Shown: positions 17,230 to 26,531 of the stretch, in pieces
How the letters are laid out: each line of letters starts with the position of its first letter
Numbering within the stretch: the stretch's first letter is position 1
Assembly (NCBI RefSeq): GCF_003264855.1
Contig: NZ_NFZS01000004.1
Coordinates: forward strand, 930,001 to 994,000
DNA length: 64,000 nt
Source: Dyella jiangningensis
GTDB taxonomy: Bacteria; Pseudomonadota; Gammaproteobacteria; Xanthomonadales; Rhodanobacteraceae
Reading direction: 5' to 3'
Notes under the pieces: model-generated
What the model was told of the DNA's origin: nothing
The model's database searches: none
Seen by the model: the letters and a program-made list of their open reading frames with translations, nothing else
Program-made: the position numbers and the translations under genes

Positions 17230-18558
17230 TCAGGCCGGATTCAAGGGCGGCAGCACGATGCCGCGCCGACGTTGGCGTCGCTCGTGTCGCCAGCGCTTTC
17301 GCGCGGCTGCCAGACCATCGACCAGCGCCTGTGCCGACCACGTCCCCGCGGTCGTTCCATAAAGCGCGCCATCGAGCGCCGTCCACTGCGCCTTGAGTGA
17401 TGCATCGCCATAACGCTGGCACCAGGCTTCGACCGACGACGGTGCGCCCTCCTGCGCGCTGCGACGCGCCCAGGCATCGGCGACCGTGTGCAGCGTTGCG
17501 GCGGACGTGGCGTGGTGCTGGCGGCGCAGCGCCGCGAACGCGGCTGCCTCCGAATGCCGGCGCCGATAGCGCCATGCCCTGAACTGCTCGAGCTTTCGCT
17601 GCAGGCGGGCGCGGAACGTCCACACCGCCCATCCCGCCACCGCCAGCAGGATCAGCAGCATGCCCAGGTCGCTGGAGAAGAAACCGATCAACCTCGGCAT
17701 CACGCCCTGCCCCGGCAAGGCGAAGCGCGGCCGCGTCGGCGCGCCCCACCACGCATGGAACTGCACCGCGGGCACTTCGCTCACCTTCCACGTGTACGTG
17801 CGGCTATCCAGCCAGCGCACGGTGATCGGCGGCAAGGTGTAGCGCCCGCGCTTCTGGATCACATAGCTCGCCGAGTCCACGCGACTGCCGCCCACGAAGC
17901 CACCCTGGTTGCCGATCACGTCGCGCGTGGCCGGCGGCGATGCGTATAGCCCGAGGCCGCGCACCGGTGCGAAGGTCACCGGCGGCAACATCATGGCCGG
18001 TGCGCCTTCGGCAGTGATTTCCACGCGTCGCGTGATGCTGTCCCCCACGTGCAGGCCGCTGTCTTCCGGCAGCACGGTCTGGGTGATCTTCACCGAGCTG
18101 GCGATCAGTGCTTCGGTCACGCCCTTGGGCAGCACCAAGGGCTGCACGCTCAACGTCAGCGGTGCGGTCGGCACGGTAACCGCAGTGGATTGAGGGCCGA
18201 TGTGCGCCGTCACGTCGAACGAGGGAATCTCCACCTTGCCCGAGATCAGCGGCGTCACCAGATACGTGCGCGATACGCCCGACCAGGTGGCGCCGTCGAT
18301 GCTGTCCACCACGTGCCCCGGCGTTTCGTCGGACAAGGCGAGATAGACGCCCTCCACGTGCGGCACGGGCAGCACCGGCGCATCGGTGAAGAAATCCGGC
18401 GTGAGCATGTCGACCACGATGCGCGCCGTCTCGCCTTCCACCAGCGCGCCCGCCGGCTCCTGGTGCACACGCACTTGCATGCGAGGCGCCGTTGGCGGCT
18501 CCTCCGCCCATGCCGCGCCGGCCAGCAGCAACAACGTGCAGGCGAGCCACGCCTTCAT
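17230..18558 (-). CDS. BatD-like protein of the MoxR/VWA cluster
   Basis: 442-residue envelope protein with a signal peptide (MKAWLACTLLLLAGAAWA), two or three beta-rich domains in the periplasm (RVHQEPAGALVEGETARIVVD; GDSITRRVEITAEGAPAMMLP; YTLPPITVRWLDSRT), one C-terminal membrane helix (LGMLLILLAVAGWAVWTF) and an Arg-rich cytoplasmic tail. The start overlaps the end of the VWA/TPR gene by 4 bp. BatD proteins occur in aerotolerance-type operons with MoxR, DUF58 and VWA proteins, which is exactly the set here; the biochemical role is unresolved in the family. Confidence 0.85.
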   Translation of the reverse strand: MKAWLACTLLLLAGAAWAEEPPTAPRMQVRVHQEPAGALVEGETARIVVDMLTPDFFTDAPVLPVPHVEGVYLALSDETPGHVVDSIDGATWSGVSRTYLVTPLISGKVEIPSFDVTAHIGPQSTAVTVPTAPLTLSVQPLVLPKGVTEALIASSVKITQTVLPEDSGLHVGDSITRRVEITAEGAPAMMLPPVTFAPVRGLGLYASPPATRDVIGNQGGFVGGSRVDSASYVIQKRGRYTLPPITVRWLDSRTYTWKVSEVPAVQFHAWWGAPTRPRFALPGQGVMPRLIGFFSSDLGMLLILLAVAGWAVWTFRARLQRKLEQFRAWRYRRRHSEAAAFAALRRQHHATSAATLHTVADAWARRSAQEGAPSSVEAWCQRYGDASLKAQWTALDGALYGTTAGTWSAQALVDGLAAARKRWRHERRQRRRGIVLPPLNPA

Positions 18559-20189
18559 GCGCCGGGCTCCTTGATCACTTCCTTGGCTGGCGTGGTCGGC
18601 TGGCCCGGTGGCGGCGCGTTGTTCTCGATGTTGAACTTAGTGCGCAGGAAATCGGCGGGAGACACGTTGAGGTTGCGCATCCATACGTCCGATGGCACCT
18701 GTTGTGGACGCTTGCCCATCAGCTGGGTCTTGCCGGTGCCTTTCTTGCCTTCCTTGTCGAACTTCACCTTGTCCGGTTTGTTTTCGTCATCGTCGTCCTG
18801 GGGCGGCGTCTTTTCCTGCAGCGCGAGCAGCTTGTCCATCAGCTGCATGTTGGCCTGCGCCTGCGGAAACGGATGACGCATGCGCAGCGCCTGGTCGTAG
18901 GCGTCCTTCGCTTCCTCGTACTGCGTGAGCCGGGCGTAGCAATTGCCTTCCATGAATTTCGCCTCCGGCGTGGTCACGGTGGCGAACATCTTCTGCGCAT
19001 CCTCGTAGCGCGCATGCTCGTACAGCGCCTGGCCTTTCCAGTACGGATCGACGAAGCGTTCCGACGCCTTGGCGAAGTCGCGATGCTCGTAATACCAGCG
19101 CCCCTGCTGGTCGGGCGTAAAGAACCAGTCCACCACCTTCCAGTCGCTGGCATGCGCCGGTGCCGGCACGCCTGCCAGGCCGAGCGCGCCGATCACCAAC
19201 ACCCAGCGCACCACCCAGCCGCGTCGGAACCACAGCAGCGCCAGCAGCACCAGGGGATAGCAGAGGTAATAGCCGTATTCCTTCCAGCGCACGGTGGAGG
19301 TGGTGTCCTTCATGATCGCCAGGTGATGCAGCGCCTCGCGCTGCACCCAGCGCATATCGTCGTCATTGGTGGTGATGCTGGCCAGCGGCACATGCGCCTT
19401 GTCGGAAAGCCGCTGCAAGGCTTCGTCGTCCAGCTTGGCCTCGGCCGGTGCGCCATCGCGGCCAAGGACCAGTGCGCCGGATGGCGCACGCAGCACGCCG
19501 CCCTTGGTCGTCCCCACCGCAAGCATCAGCACCTGCTGTCGCGAGTCCTCGTGATGCTCCATGAAGGCGCGGATCTGCGAATCGTCGAAGCCACTGGTGA
19601 AGAACACGATCGTGCCGGGATCGCTTTCCGCGTTGAGCATGCGATCGGCCAGCGTAAGCGCCGCGGCGGCGTTCTGTCCCTTTGGCGGCAACAGGTCGGT
19701 GGATAGTGCACCGAGGAACAGGTTCATCAAGCCGGGATCGTCGGTGGGCGGCAACACCATGTGCGCGGTGTTCGTATACACGATCAGCCCTACGCGACCG
19801 CCGGCGCGCAGCTTCATCAGGTCGCGCACCTTTTGCTTGGTGCGCTCCAGCCGCGTCGGCGACACGTCGATCGCATTCATGGCCGGCGAGAGGTCGATGG
19901 CGACCACCATCGGCGCGCGGTCCTCGGCGAACGGCGGCGGATCGAGCTCCCACGTGGGACCGGCACAGGCGACGCCGCCGATCACCAGCACGGCACACAC
20001 GAGGTGGATGGGCCGCACGCGCCACTTCCCGTGATCGCCCACCACCAGATGCGGCAGCAGATGCGGCGCGATCATGCCCTTCCATCGCTGCAGTGGATCG
20101 TTGCGCCGCTGCCACCACCACAGCAACAACGGCCCCAGCGGCACCAGCAGCAGCCATAGCGGTCGGATGAAGTGGAAGCCCTGGTCCAT
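18555..20189 (-). CDS. VWA-TPR fusion protein (BatB/BatC-like)
   Basis: 544-residue inner-membrane protein. Two N-terminal helices (LWLLLVPLGPLLLWWW; IHLVCAVLVIGGVACAG) precede a von Willebrand A domain (VVAIDLSPAMNAIDVSPT to about residue 285). Two more helices (YLCYPLVLLALLWF; WVLVIGALGLAGV) and a periplasmic part with TPR-like helices follow (GQALYEHARYEDAQKMFATV, GNCYARLTQYEEAKDAYDQAL), ending in an acidic/Lys-rich linker. The MIDAS motif is DxSxA rather than the usual DxSxS, so metal binding may be weakened. It fuses what are separate BatB and BatC genes in Bacteroides; such fusions are common in gammaproteobacteria. The 3-bp gap to the next VWA gene shows operon structure. Confidence 0.87.
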   Translation of the reverse strand: MDQGFHFIRPLWLLLVPLGPLLLWWWQRRNDPLQRWKGMIAPHLLPHLVVGDHGKWRVRPIHLVCAVLVIGGVACAGPTWELDPPPFAEDRAPMVVAIDLSPAMNAIDVSPTRLERTKQKVRDLMKLRAGGRVGLIVYTNTAHMVLPPTDDPGLMNLFLGALSTDLLPPKGQNAAAALTLADRMLNAESDPGTIVFFTSGFDDSQIRAFMEHHEDSRQQVLMLAVGTTKGGVLRAPSGALVLGRDGAPAEAKLDDEALQRLSDKAHVPLASITTNDDDMRWVQREALHHLAIMKDTTSTVRWKEYGYYLCYPLVLLALLWFRRGWVVRWVLVIGALGLAGVPAPAHASDWKVVDWFFTPDQQGRWYYEHRDFAKASERFVDPYWKGQALYEHARYEDAQKMFATVTTPEAKFMEGNCYARLTQYEEAKDAYDQALRMRHPFPQAQANMQLMDKLLALQEKTPPQDDDDENKPDKVKFDKEGKKGTGKTQLMGKRPQQVPSDVWMRNLNVSPADFLRTKFNIENNAPPPGQPTTPAKEVIKEPGA

Positions 20190-20192
20190 GGC

Positions 20193-21224
20193 TCAGGCCT
20201 CAGTCGCGCCTGGCGCTGCATCGGCCCTCGCCGTGCGGCGCTGCCTGATCGGCGCCACCAGGCCCAGCATCAGCAGGTGATAGGCGAGCATCAGCAGCAA
20301 GGCGATGCCCAGCGGCACGTAGTAGAGCTTCACTTTTGGGCGATAGATCGAATGCTTCACCTTGCTCGGCGTGATGCGGTCGAGCAACGCATAGATGTCC
20401 GCCAGTTGCTGGCGGTTCTCGCCGCGATAGCTTCGCCCGCCCGTCGCTGCCGCGATGCGCTTGAGCGCATCCAGGTCCACGCGGTTCTCGCCCACGGCGT
20501 TGGGGTCGCCGATGCCGATGGTGTGGATCACGATGTGGTGTTCCCTGGCGATCGCAGCCGCTTTTTCCCCAGGCAAGCGCGAAGCGGTGTCGTTGCCGTC
20601 GGTAAGCAGGATCAGCACGCGCTCGCGCTCGCGCTGCTGCGAGCGTTCGGTCATCTTCACCGCCATGCCGATGGCGTCGCCGATTGCTGTCTGCGGACCG
20701 GCCATGCCCACGCGAAGTTCCTGCAGCAGGTCGCGTACCGCTACGTGATCCAGCGTGAGCGAGGTCTGGGGAAATGCATTGGTGCCGAACACGATCAGGC
20801 CGATGCGATCGGTGGTGCGACGGCGGATGAAGTCATCCACCACGCTTTTCACCGCAGTGAGTCGATCTATGCGCTCGGCGCGATCATCGACGAAATCCGG
20901 CGTCGCCATCGAGCCGGAGAGATCGATGGCCAGCAACAGGTCGCGTGCCGATTCGGTACGCTGCACCGGTGGCTCCAGCCATTGCGGGCTGGCCAGCGCC
21001 ACTACTGCCAGCGCCCAGCACAAGGGCGCCAGGACGCGCCGCAGCCAGTTGCTGCGCAGGATCACCGCGCCGCGCGATGGTGTCTGTCCGGTGATGCGCG
21101 CCAGCTCATCGAAAAACGGCACGCGTATCGCCCGCGTCCGTTCGCCGTACGGTGGCAACAGCCACCACACCAGCAACGGCAAGGGAAGCACCAGCAGCAG
21201 CCAGGGATATTCAAGCTGGAACAT
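20193..21224 (-). CDS. VWA-domain membrane protein (BatA-like)
   Basis: 343-residue protein with two N-terminal helices (YPWLLLVLPLPLLVWWLL; LAPLCWALAVVALASP), a VWA domain with a complete MIDAS (LLLAIDLSGSMATPDF, then the Thr in GPQTAIGDAIGMAV and LLTDGNDT), and a C-terminal helix (YYVPLGIALLLMLAYHLLML). It is BatA of the MoxR-associated cluster and probably forms a membrane complex with the neighbouring VWA-TPR protein, assembled or remodelled by the MoxR ATPase. Its 5' end overlaps the DUF4381 gene by 14 bp. Confidence 0.9.
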   Translation of the reverse strand: MFQLEYPWLLLVLPLPLLVWWLLPPYGERTRAIRVPFFDELARITGQTPSRGAVILRSNWLRRVLAPLCWALAVVALASPQWLEPPVQRTESARDLLLAIDLSGSMATPDFVDDRAERIDRLTAVKSVVDDFIRRRTTDRIGLIVFGTNAFPQTSLTLDHVAVRDLLQELRVGMAGPQTAIGDAIGMAVKMTERSQQRERERVLILLTDGNDTASRLPGEKAAAIAREHHIVIHTIGIGDPNAVGENRVDLDALKRIAAATGGRSYRGENRQQLADIYALLDRITPSKVKHSIYRPKVKLYYVPLGIALLLMLAYHLLMLGLVAPIRQRRTARADAAPGATEA

Positions 21225-21714
21225 GATCGTCGATCCAGCGATGCAACAAGGTCATCAATGCATCCGTGTCGCCGCTTGCGATGTCAGCGCCGCCATAGGC
21301 GAGCGTCTGCAGATGCCGCCCCGGGCCCCGCGTGAAACGCTCGCCGGCAAACGTGCGATCGAGATACCCGAGCCACGCCTCACCGCTGAGCGGCGCAACG
21401 GTGTCGCGCGGCGCCCATGTCAGCACGGTGCGCTTGACCAGCGCAGGCACCGCGGCCAATGCCTGTTGTCGCTGCGATGGATCGGCCATGGCGTGTTCGA
21501 TCGCCGCCAGTTCCTTCTGCGCGGCACGCCGGTAGCGATTGCGCCACCAGCGGCGCAGACGCAACGCACCGATCCAAAGCACCACCAGCAGCACGAGCGC
21601 GAGCAGCACCCACCAGCCCATCGTTTGCGGCGTGTAGGGCACCGGCGGCGGCAACGGAATGTCCTTGAGATCCGCGATCGACGGCGCCGGTGGCTGCGCG
21701 GGCAGCGCAAACAT
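21211..21714 (-). CDS. DUF4381 membrane protein of the MoxR/VWA cluster
   Basis: 167-residue protein with a Pro-rich N-terminus (IADLKDIPLPPPVPYTP), one membrane helix (WWVLLALVLLVVLWIGALRL) and a soluble helical domain (ELAAIEHAMADPSQRQQALAAVPALVKRTVLTW, then LSGEAWLGYLDR). This arrangement is typical of DUF4381, which is always found between DUF58 and BatA genes. The junction reads TGAGTGATG, so either GTG 21717 or ATG 21714 could start translation coupled to the upstream DUF58 stop; I chose the ATG. Confidence 0.87.
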   Translation of the reverse strand: MFALPAQPPAPSIADLKDIPLPPPVPYTPQTMGWWVLLALVLLVVLWIGALRLRRWWRNRYRRAAQKELAAIEHAMADPSQRQQALAAVPALVKRTVLTWAPRDTVAPLSGEAWLGYLDRTFAGERFTRGPGRHLQTLAYGGADIASGDTDALMTLLHRWIDDHVPA

Positions 21715-21717
21715 CAC

Positions 21718-22668
21718 TCAGGCCCTCCGTTGCGCGAAGTGGCCGAGCAGGCGGGCGACCTGATGCACGGTCGGCTGCTCGGTATCGAGCACGAGCAATG
21801 GCACGCCGCAGCGTCGCAGGAGATCCACGGTCTGCTGCAACCGCGTGTCGAACATCGCGCCGAGCGGTTCGCGCACGGTCTTGCGGCCGAAGTCGATCTC
21901 CACCTGCAACTCGCCTTCAGTCACGACGATCTTGCCGCTGGCGGGCATGGCCCGCGCCGAAGGGTCGTACACCAGCACGGCGATGACGTCGTTGTGGGAG
22001 GCCAGTTCGCGCGTCAGTTTCAGGGTCTGCTCATCCGCACCTAGAAAGTCGCTCACCACGCAGACGAGATAGTCATGGGTGGCCAGGTGCAAGGCCGAAC
22101 GCAACGCCGCGTCGAGCTGGCCCGCATGGGGGCGCACCGGCGTATCGGCATGCAAGGCCTGGTTGCTGCGTGCCAGCATGCCCAGCGTGGCCAGCACGCG
22201 GCTGCGGCTGCGGTGCGGCCGCACGGTGTCGATGCGACGGTCGTCGAACACCACGGCGCCGGCGCGGTCGCCCGCCTGGAAGGCCATCCACGCACCCAGC
22301 GCGGCCATCTCGGCCGCCACCACCGATTTCATCGCGCGCCGCGTGCCGTAGAACATCGAGATGCGCTGGTCCACCACGAACAGCGCGGGGCGATCGCGTT
22401 CCTCGGTATAGGACCGCACCAGGGCATGGCCCACGCGCAAGGAGGCTTTCCAATCGAGATGGCGCAGGTCGTCGCCGGGCACATACGCGCGGATCTCCTC
22501 GAAGTTGAGCCCGCGTCCGCGCAGCCGCGACGCGTGGCGGCCGGCGAGGATGCTGTGGTGCGGGCGATGGGGCGTGGCCGCAAGGCGACGGGCGTCGTAC
22601 TCCAGCCGCGCGAGGTGCGCGGGTGTGACGTAGACGGTGCCGATGTCGCTGGGTTGTGTCTGGGCCAT
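21718..22668 (-). CDS. DUF58 protein
   Basis: 316-residue cytoplasmic protein with the DUF58 signature (RGRGLNFEEIRAYVPGDDLRHLDWKAS, that is EIRxYxxGDDxRxIDW, split over about residues 50-77) followed by a VWA-like fold (ALFVVDQRISMFYGTRRAMKS; DYLVCVVSDFLGADE). ATG 22668 is chosen because the sequence ahead of it (22686-22828) is an extragenic repeat rather than coding DNA. It works with the MoxR ATPase encoded upstream in the same operon; DUF58 proteins are thought to be adaptors or substrates of the chaperone complex. Confidence 0.9.
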   Translation of the reverse strand: MAQTQPSDIGTVYVTPAHLARLEYDARRLAATPHRPHHSILAGRHASRLRGRGLNFEEIRAYVPGDDLRHLDWKASLRVGHALVRSYTEERDRPALFVVDQRISMFYGTRRAMKSVVAAEMAALGAWMAFQAGDRAGAVVFDDRRIDTVRPHRSRSRVLATLGMLARSNQALHADTPVRPHAGQLDAALRSALHLATHDYLVCVVSDFLGADEQTLKLTRELASHNDVIAVLVYDPSARAMPASGKIVVTEGELQVEIDFGRKTVREPLGAMFDTRLQQTVDLLRRCGVPLLVLDTEQPTVHQVARLLGHFAQRRA

Positions 22669-22685
22669 GTGGGTACCACAGCGTT

Positions 22686-22828
22686 TGTCTCCTTCTCCCC
22701 TTCGGGGAGAAGGTCGGGATGAGGGGCGGCCTTGCGGGAAGACTTCCAAGAGCAGGCTCTATTTCAGGGCTTTCTCGAGCACCCACCCCTCACCCCAGCC
22801 CTCTCCCCAAAAGGGGAGAGGGAGCGAA
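22686..22828. repeat. Extragenic CCCTCTCCCC/GGGGAGAGGG repeat pair between moxR and the DUF58 gene
   Basis: Two divergent copies of the same element: TCTCCTTCTCCCCTTCGGGG near 22688-22712, and CCCTCACCCCAGCCCTCTCC near 22787-22806 leading into a self-complementary CCCTCTCC-CCAAAAGG-GGAGAGGG hairpin (to about 22822). Other copies lie near 7870 and at 52614-52652. Its position between cotranscribed genes suggests an mRNA stability hairpin. Confidence 0.75.
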
Positions 22829-22830
22829 AT

Positions 22831-23814
<984 letters not shown>

Positions 23815-23881
23815 GGTCCCTCGTTGCCTCCCGACTTTCCCTTGCGCCGCGCCCACCACCACCGCACCGCGCATGTCCAGG

Positions 23882-26410
23882 TTATGGACCTCCACCGGCA
23901 ATCCATCGGTAATACGGATTGCTGCCATCCACGCGCATCACCTGCTCCAGCGCGCCGCCCCAACGCTCACGGTCGCCCTGGTACGCGGCCAAGCCTGAAG
24001 CGTAAAAGGTGAACAAGACGTCGTGCTGCATCCGCATTTCGGCCTGCAGGTCGGCACTGGCGCCATGAATCGGTGGTTGTGTCTGCGTCGCGATCAGCTC
24101 GGGCAGCACACGCACGATCTCGTTACGACGCACCCATGTCGCGTATTCGATGCTTGGCCGGTCGTCGGTCACGGCGGGCGTGTCGCCGGCATAATGTTCC
24201 AGGGATGCGCGACCGGATACCCAGGTGGCGAGCAGGGCCGCCGGCGATTCGATGCCCACCTCACGCAACGATGCCGCCACGCTCGGCTGGTTGAATCGTC
24301 GTTCGATCTGCGCGGCGTCAAGCTCGATCGGTTCGTTCGAACCCACCAGCAACATTTCGTGCAGTTCGGTCGTCCACAAGGTGGCGTGCGGAAACGCATC
24401 AAGGAACGCGCGCACCATCGCACGCGAATCCTCATCGTTCTGCGTGGCGATCGGCCACCACTGCGCGAGCAGGCCGTGGTCGTTGAGTCGCGACGCGGCC
24501 AGGCGGTAGAAATCGCGCGAGTACAGGTTCACCACGCCGGACGCCGAGGGCGGCGGTGGTTCCAGCGTGATCATGTCGTAGCGCTGCGTGCTGCGCAGCA
24601 GCTCGCGCCTGCCATCGCGCAGGCGAATGTCGAGCCCCTTGTCAGTGGTACCCGCGCCATAGTTGCCCTGGAACTGCGGTGCAGCGCGCACCACGGCCGG
24701 GAGCAACTCGGCAACGACACGTGAGGTGAGCCCTGGATACTGCGACAGCGCACCGGCGGTAATGCCCGTACCGAATCCGATCACCAGCGCCGACTTCGGC
24801 TCGCCCTGATGGATGATCAAAGGCAGCAATGCCTGCAGTCGCATGTAGCGCTGCGAGGGCAAGGTATCGCCGGAGTTGGACACGCCCTGGATGTAGAGGC
24901 GATGGAAGGCGGCGTCTTCCCTGCCCTGCGCCAGCACCGCTACGGTGCCGCCGCGGCTTTCTTCGTAGTAGGTGACCTCGCCGCCACGCGCGTGCGCCAA
25001 CAGGGTGGCCAGTTTGTCCGCGGGTGTCAGCATGGCCAGGGCCAACGAGCACATTCCCACCAACGGCACCAGCCAACGTTTCCCATCGCGCGGTGCGCGG
25101 CCGGCGAACACGGCCACGAGTCCGACCAGCGCGGCGGCAACCGCGAGCAAACCCAGTGTGCGTACCAGCCCAAACATCGGCACCAGCACGAAGCCCGTCA
25201 ACGTCGTTCCGACGATGCCACCCAGCGTATTGAGCGCAACGGCGCTCCCCACGCCCTGTCCACTTCGGCCAGGCTGTGCGCACAACCTAAGCACGGCGGG
25301 AAATGCCGCGCCCAACAACAGCGTCGGCGCCAGCACGATGGCGGCCGCCGCGAGGGCAAAACGCGCGCACATCGCGACGAGACGGCTTCCCGTCGCATCG
25401 TTGAATATGCCGGCCAGCGCCGCCTGCGCGTCGCCGAGCCACGGGCCCAGCCAACTCACCTGCAGCAGGGCCATCAGACCGGCCAGGGCGATGAGTACGC
25501 CGAATGCCGTCCACGCATCGCGCACGCGCTCGGCGAAGCGCGCATAGATCGCGCTGCCCGCCATCAGGCCCAGCAGATAGACGGCCAGCATCATGGCGAA
25601 GGCGAACGCGCGCGTGCTCATGAACTGCACCACGGTCTGCGACCACACCACTTCGTAGCCCAGCGCAATGCCGCCAGCGATGGCGTAGAGCGCGAGTGCC
25701 AGGCGTGCAGACGGCGTAGCAACCGTAGCGTCATGGTTCGGCGTCTCTTGCCTCAACGCCGGTGCCCGATCAAGCACGAAGGCCAGCGCAGCCGCCAGCA
25801 GATTGAGCACGGCCGCCGCCCACGCGGAACCCTGCACACCAAGTGCCGGCAACAGCACGAACGGCGCCAGCAGCACGCCGGCAATCGCGCCCGCCGTATT
25901 GGCTGCGTAGAGCCGACCGCCCGTACGTGCCACGCTATCCCGCGCGCTGACTCGCACCAGCACGGGCAAGGTGCCACCCATCGCCACCGCGGGTACGCCG
26001 ACCAGGGCGAAGGGCAACAACCACGCAAACCATCCCGCATGGAGTTCCAGCCACGCAAACGTAGCGGCGCTGTGCGCCAGCAACGTGGTGGAAGCCACGG
26101 CCAGACATGCGACGGCGCACTCCAGCCACGCGTAAAGACGCAGCGGGCGTGCGAGACCATCAGCGATGCGGCCCAGCCACGCGCCACCCACGGCAAGGCC
26201 GGCGAAAAACGCGCTCACCGCGATGGTGACAGCGTAGACCTCCACGCCCACCACCAGCGAAAGCTGCTTGATCCAGAGGAGTTGGTAGACCAGCGATGCG
26301 GTGCCGGAACCGAACAGGAGCAACGCAGGCCAAAACGATATGGCGGACGCTACGGGCTTGGCCGCGGAAGCAAGCTTTCCAACGCGGCGCTGCCGCACGG
26401 CACTGGGCAT
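23882..26410 (-). CDS. Membrane protein fused to a spermidine-synthase-like domain
   Basis: 842-residue protein. The first ~500 residues form many hydrophobic helices (ALLLFGSGTASLVYQLLWIKQLS, the LVYQ..W motif common to these fusions; VPAVAMGGTLPVLVR; YEVVWSQTVVQFMSTRAFAFA). The soluble last third is a Rossmann-like aminopropyltransferase fold (ALVIGFGTGITAGALSQYPG for the SAM-binding glycine loop; RLRDGRRELLRSTQRYDMITLEPP; SRDFYRLAASRLNDHGLLAQWWP). The catalytic Asp of true spermidine synthases (xSDPPDP) is replaced by LEPPPP, so polyamine synthesis is doubtful; a SAM-dependent or regulatory membrane role is possible. ATG 26410 was preferred to the longer frame because the earlier residues are low in family character. 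No operon partner is obvious. Confidence 0.83.
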   Translation of the reverse strand: MPSAVRQRRVGKLASAAKPVASAISFWPALLLFGSGTASLVYQLLWIKQLSLVVGVEVYAVTIAVSAFFAGLAVGGAWLGRIADGLARPLRLYAWLECAVACLAVASTTLLAHSAATFAWLELHAGWFAWLLPFALVGVPAVAMGGTLPVLVRVSARDSVARTGGRLYAANTAGAIAGVLLAPFVLLPALGVQGSAWAAAVLNLLAAALAFVLDRAPALRQETPNHDATVATPSARLALALYAIAGGIALGYEVVWSQTVVQFMSTRAFAFAMMLAVYLLGLMAGSAIYARFAERVRDAWTAFGVLIALAGLMALLQVSWLGPWLGDAQAALAGIFNDATGSRLVAMCARFALAAAAIVLAPTLLLGAAFPAVLRLCAQPGRSGQGVGSAVALNTLGGIVGTTLTGFVLVPMFGLVRTLGLLAVAAALVGLVAVFAGRAPRDGKRWLVPLVGMCSLALAMLTPADKLATLLAHARGGEVTYYEESRGGTVAVLAQGREDAAFHRLYIQGVSNSGDTLPSQRYMRLQALLPLIIHQGEPKSALVIGFGTGITAGALSQYPGLTSRVVAELLPAVVRAAPQFQGNYGAGTTDKGLDIRLRDGRRELLRSTQRYDMITLEPPPPSASGVVNLYSRDFYRLAASRLNDHGLLAQWWPIATQNDEDSRAMVRAFLDAFPHATLWTTELHEMLLVGSNEPIELDAAQIERRFNQPSVAASLREVGIESPAALLATWVSGRASLEHYAGDTPAVTDDRPSIEYATWVRRNEIVRVLPELIATQTQPPIHGASADLQAEMRMQHDVLFTFYASGLAAYQGDRERWGGALEQVMRVDGSNPYYRWIAGGGP

Positions 26411-26531
26411 GGAACTCACGCGAGGTTGCACTCCCTGCGAGTATGGAGGGATCGCCGGCCGACAGCGCAAGCGCTGCCGACCGACGATGGGGTGAAAGGT
26501 GGCGACATCCTTGTCGCCGACATCGTCAGGC

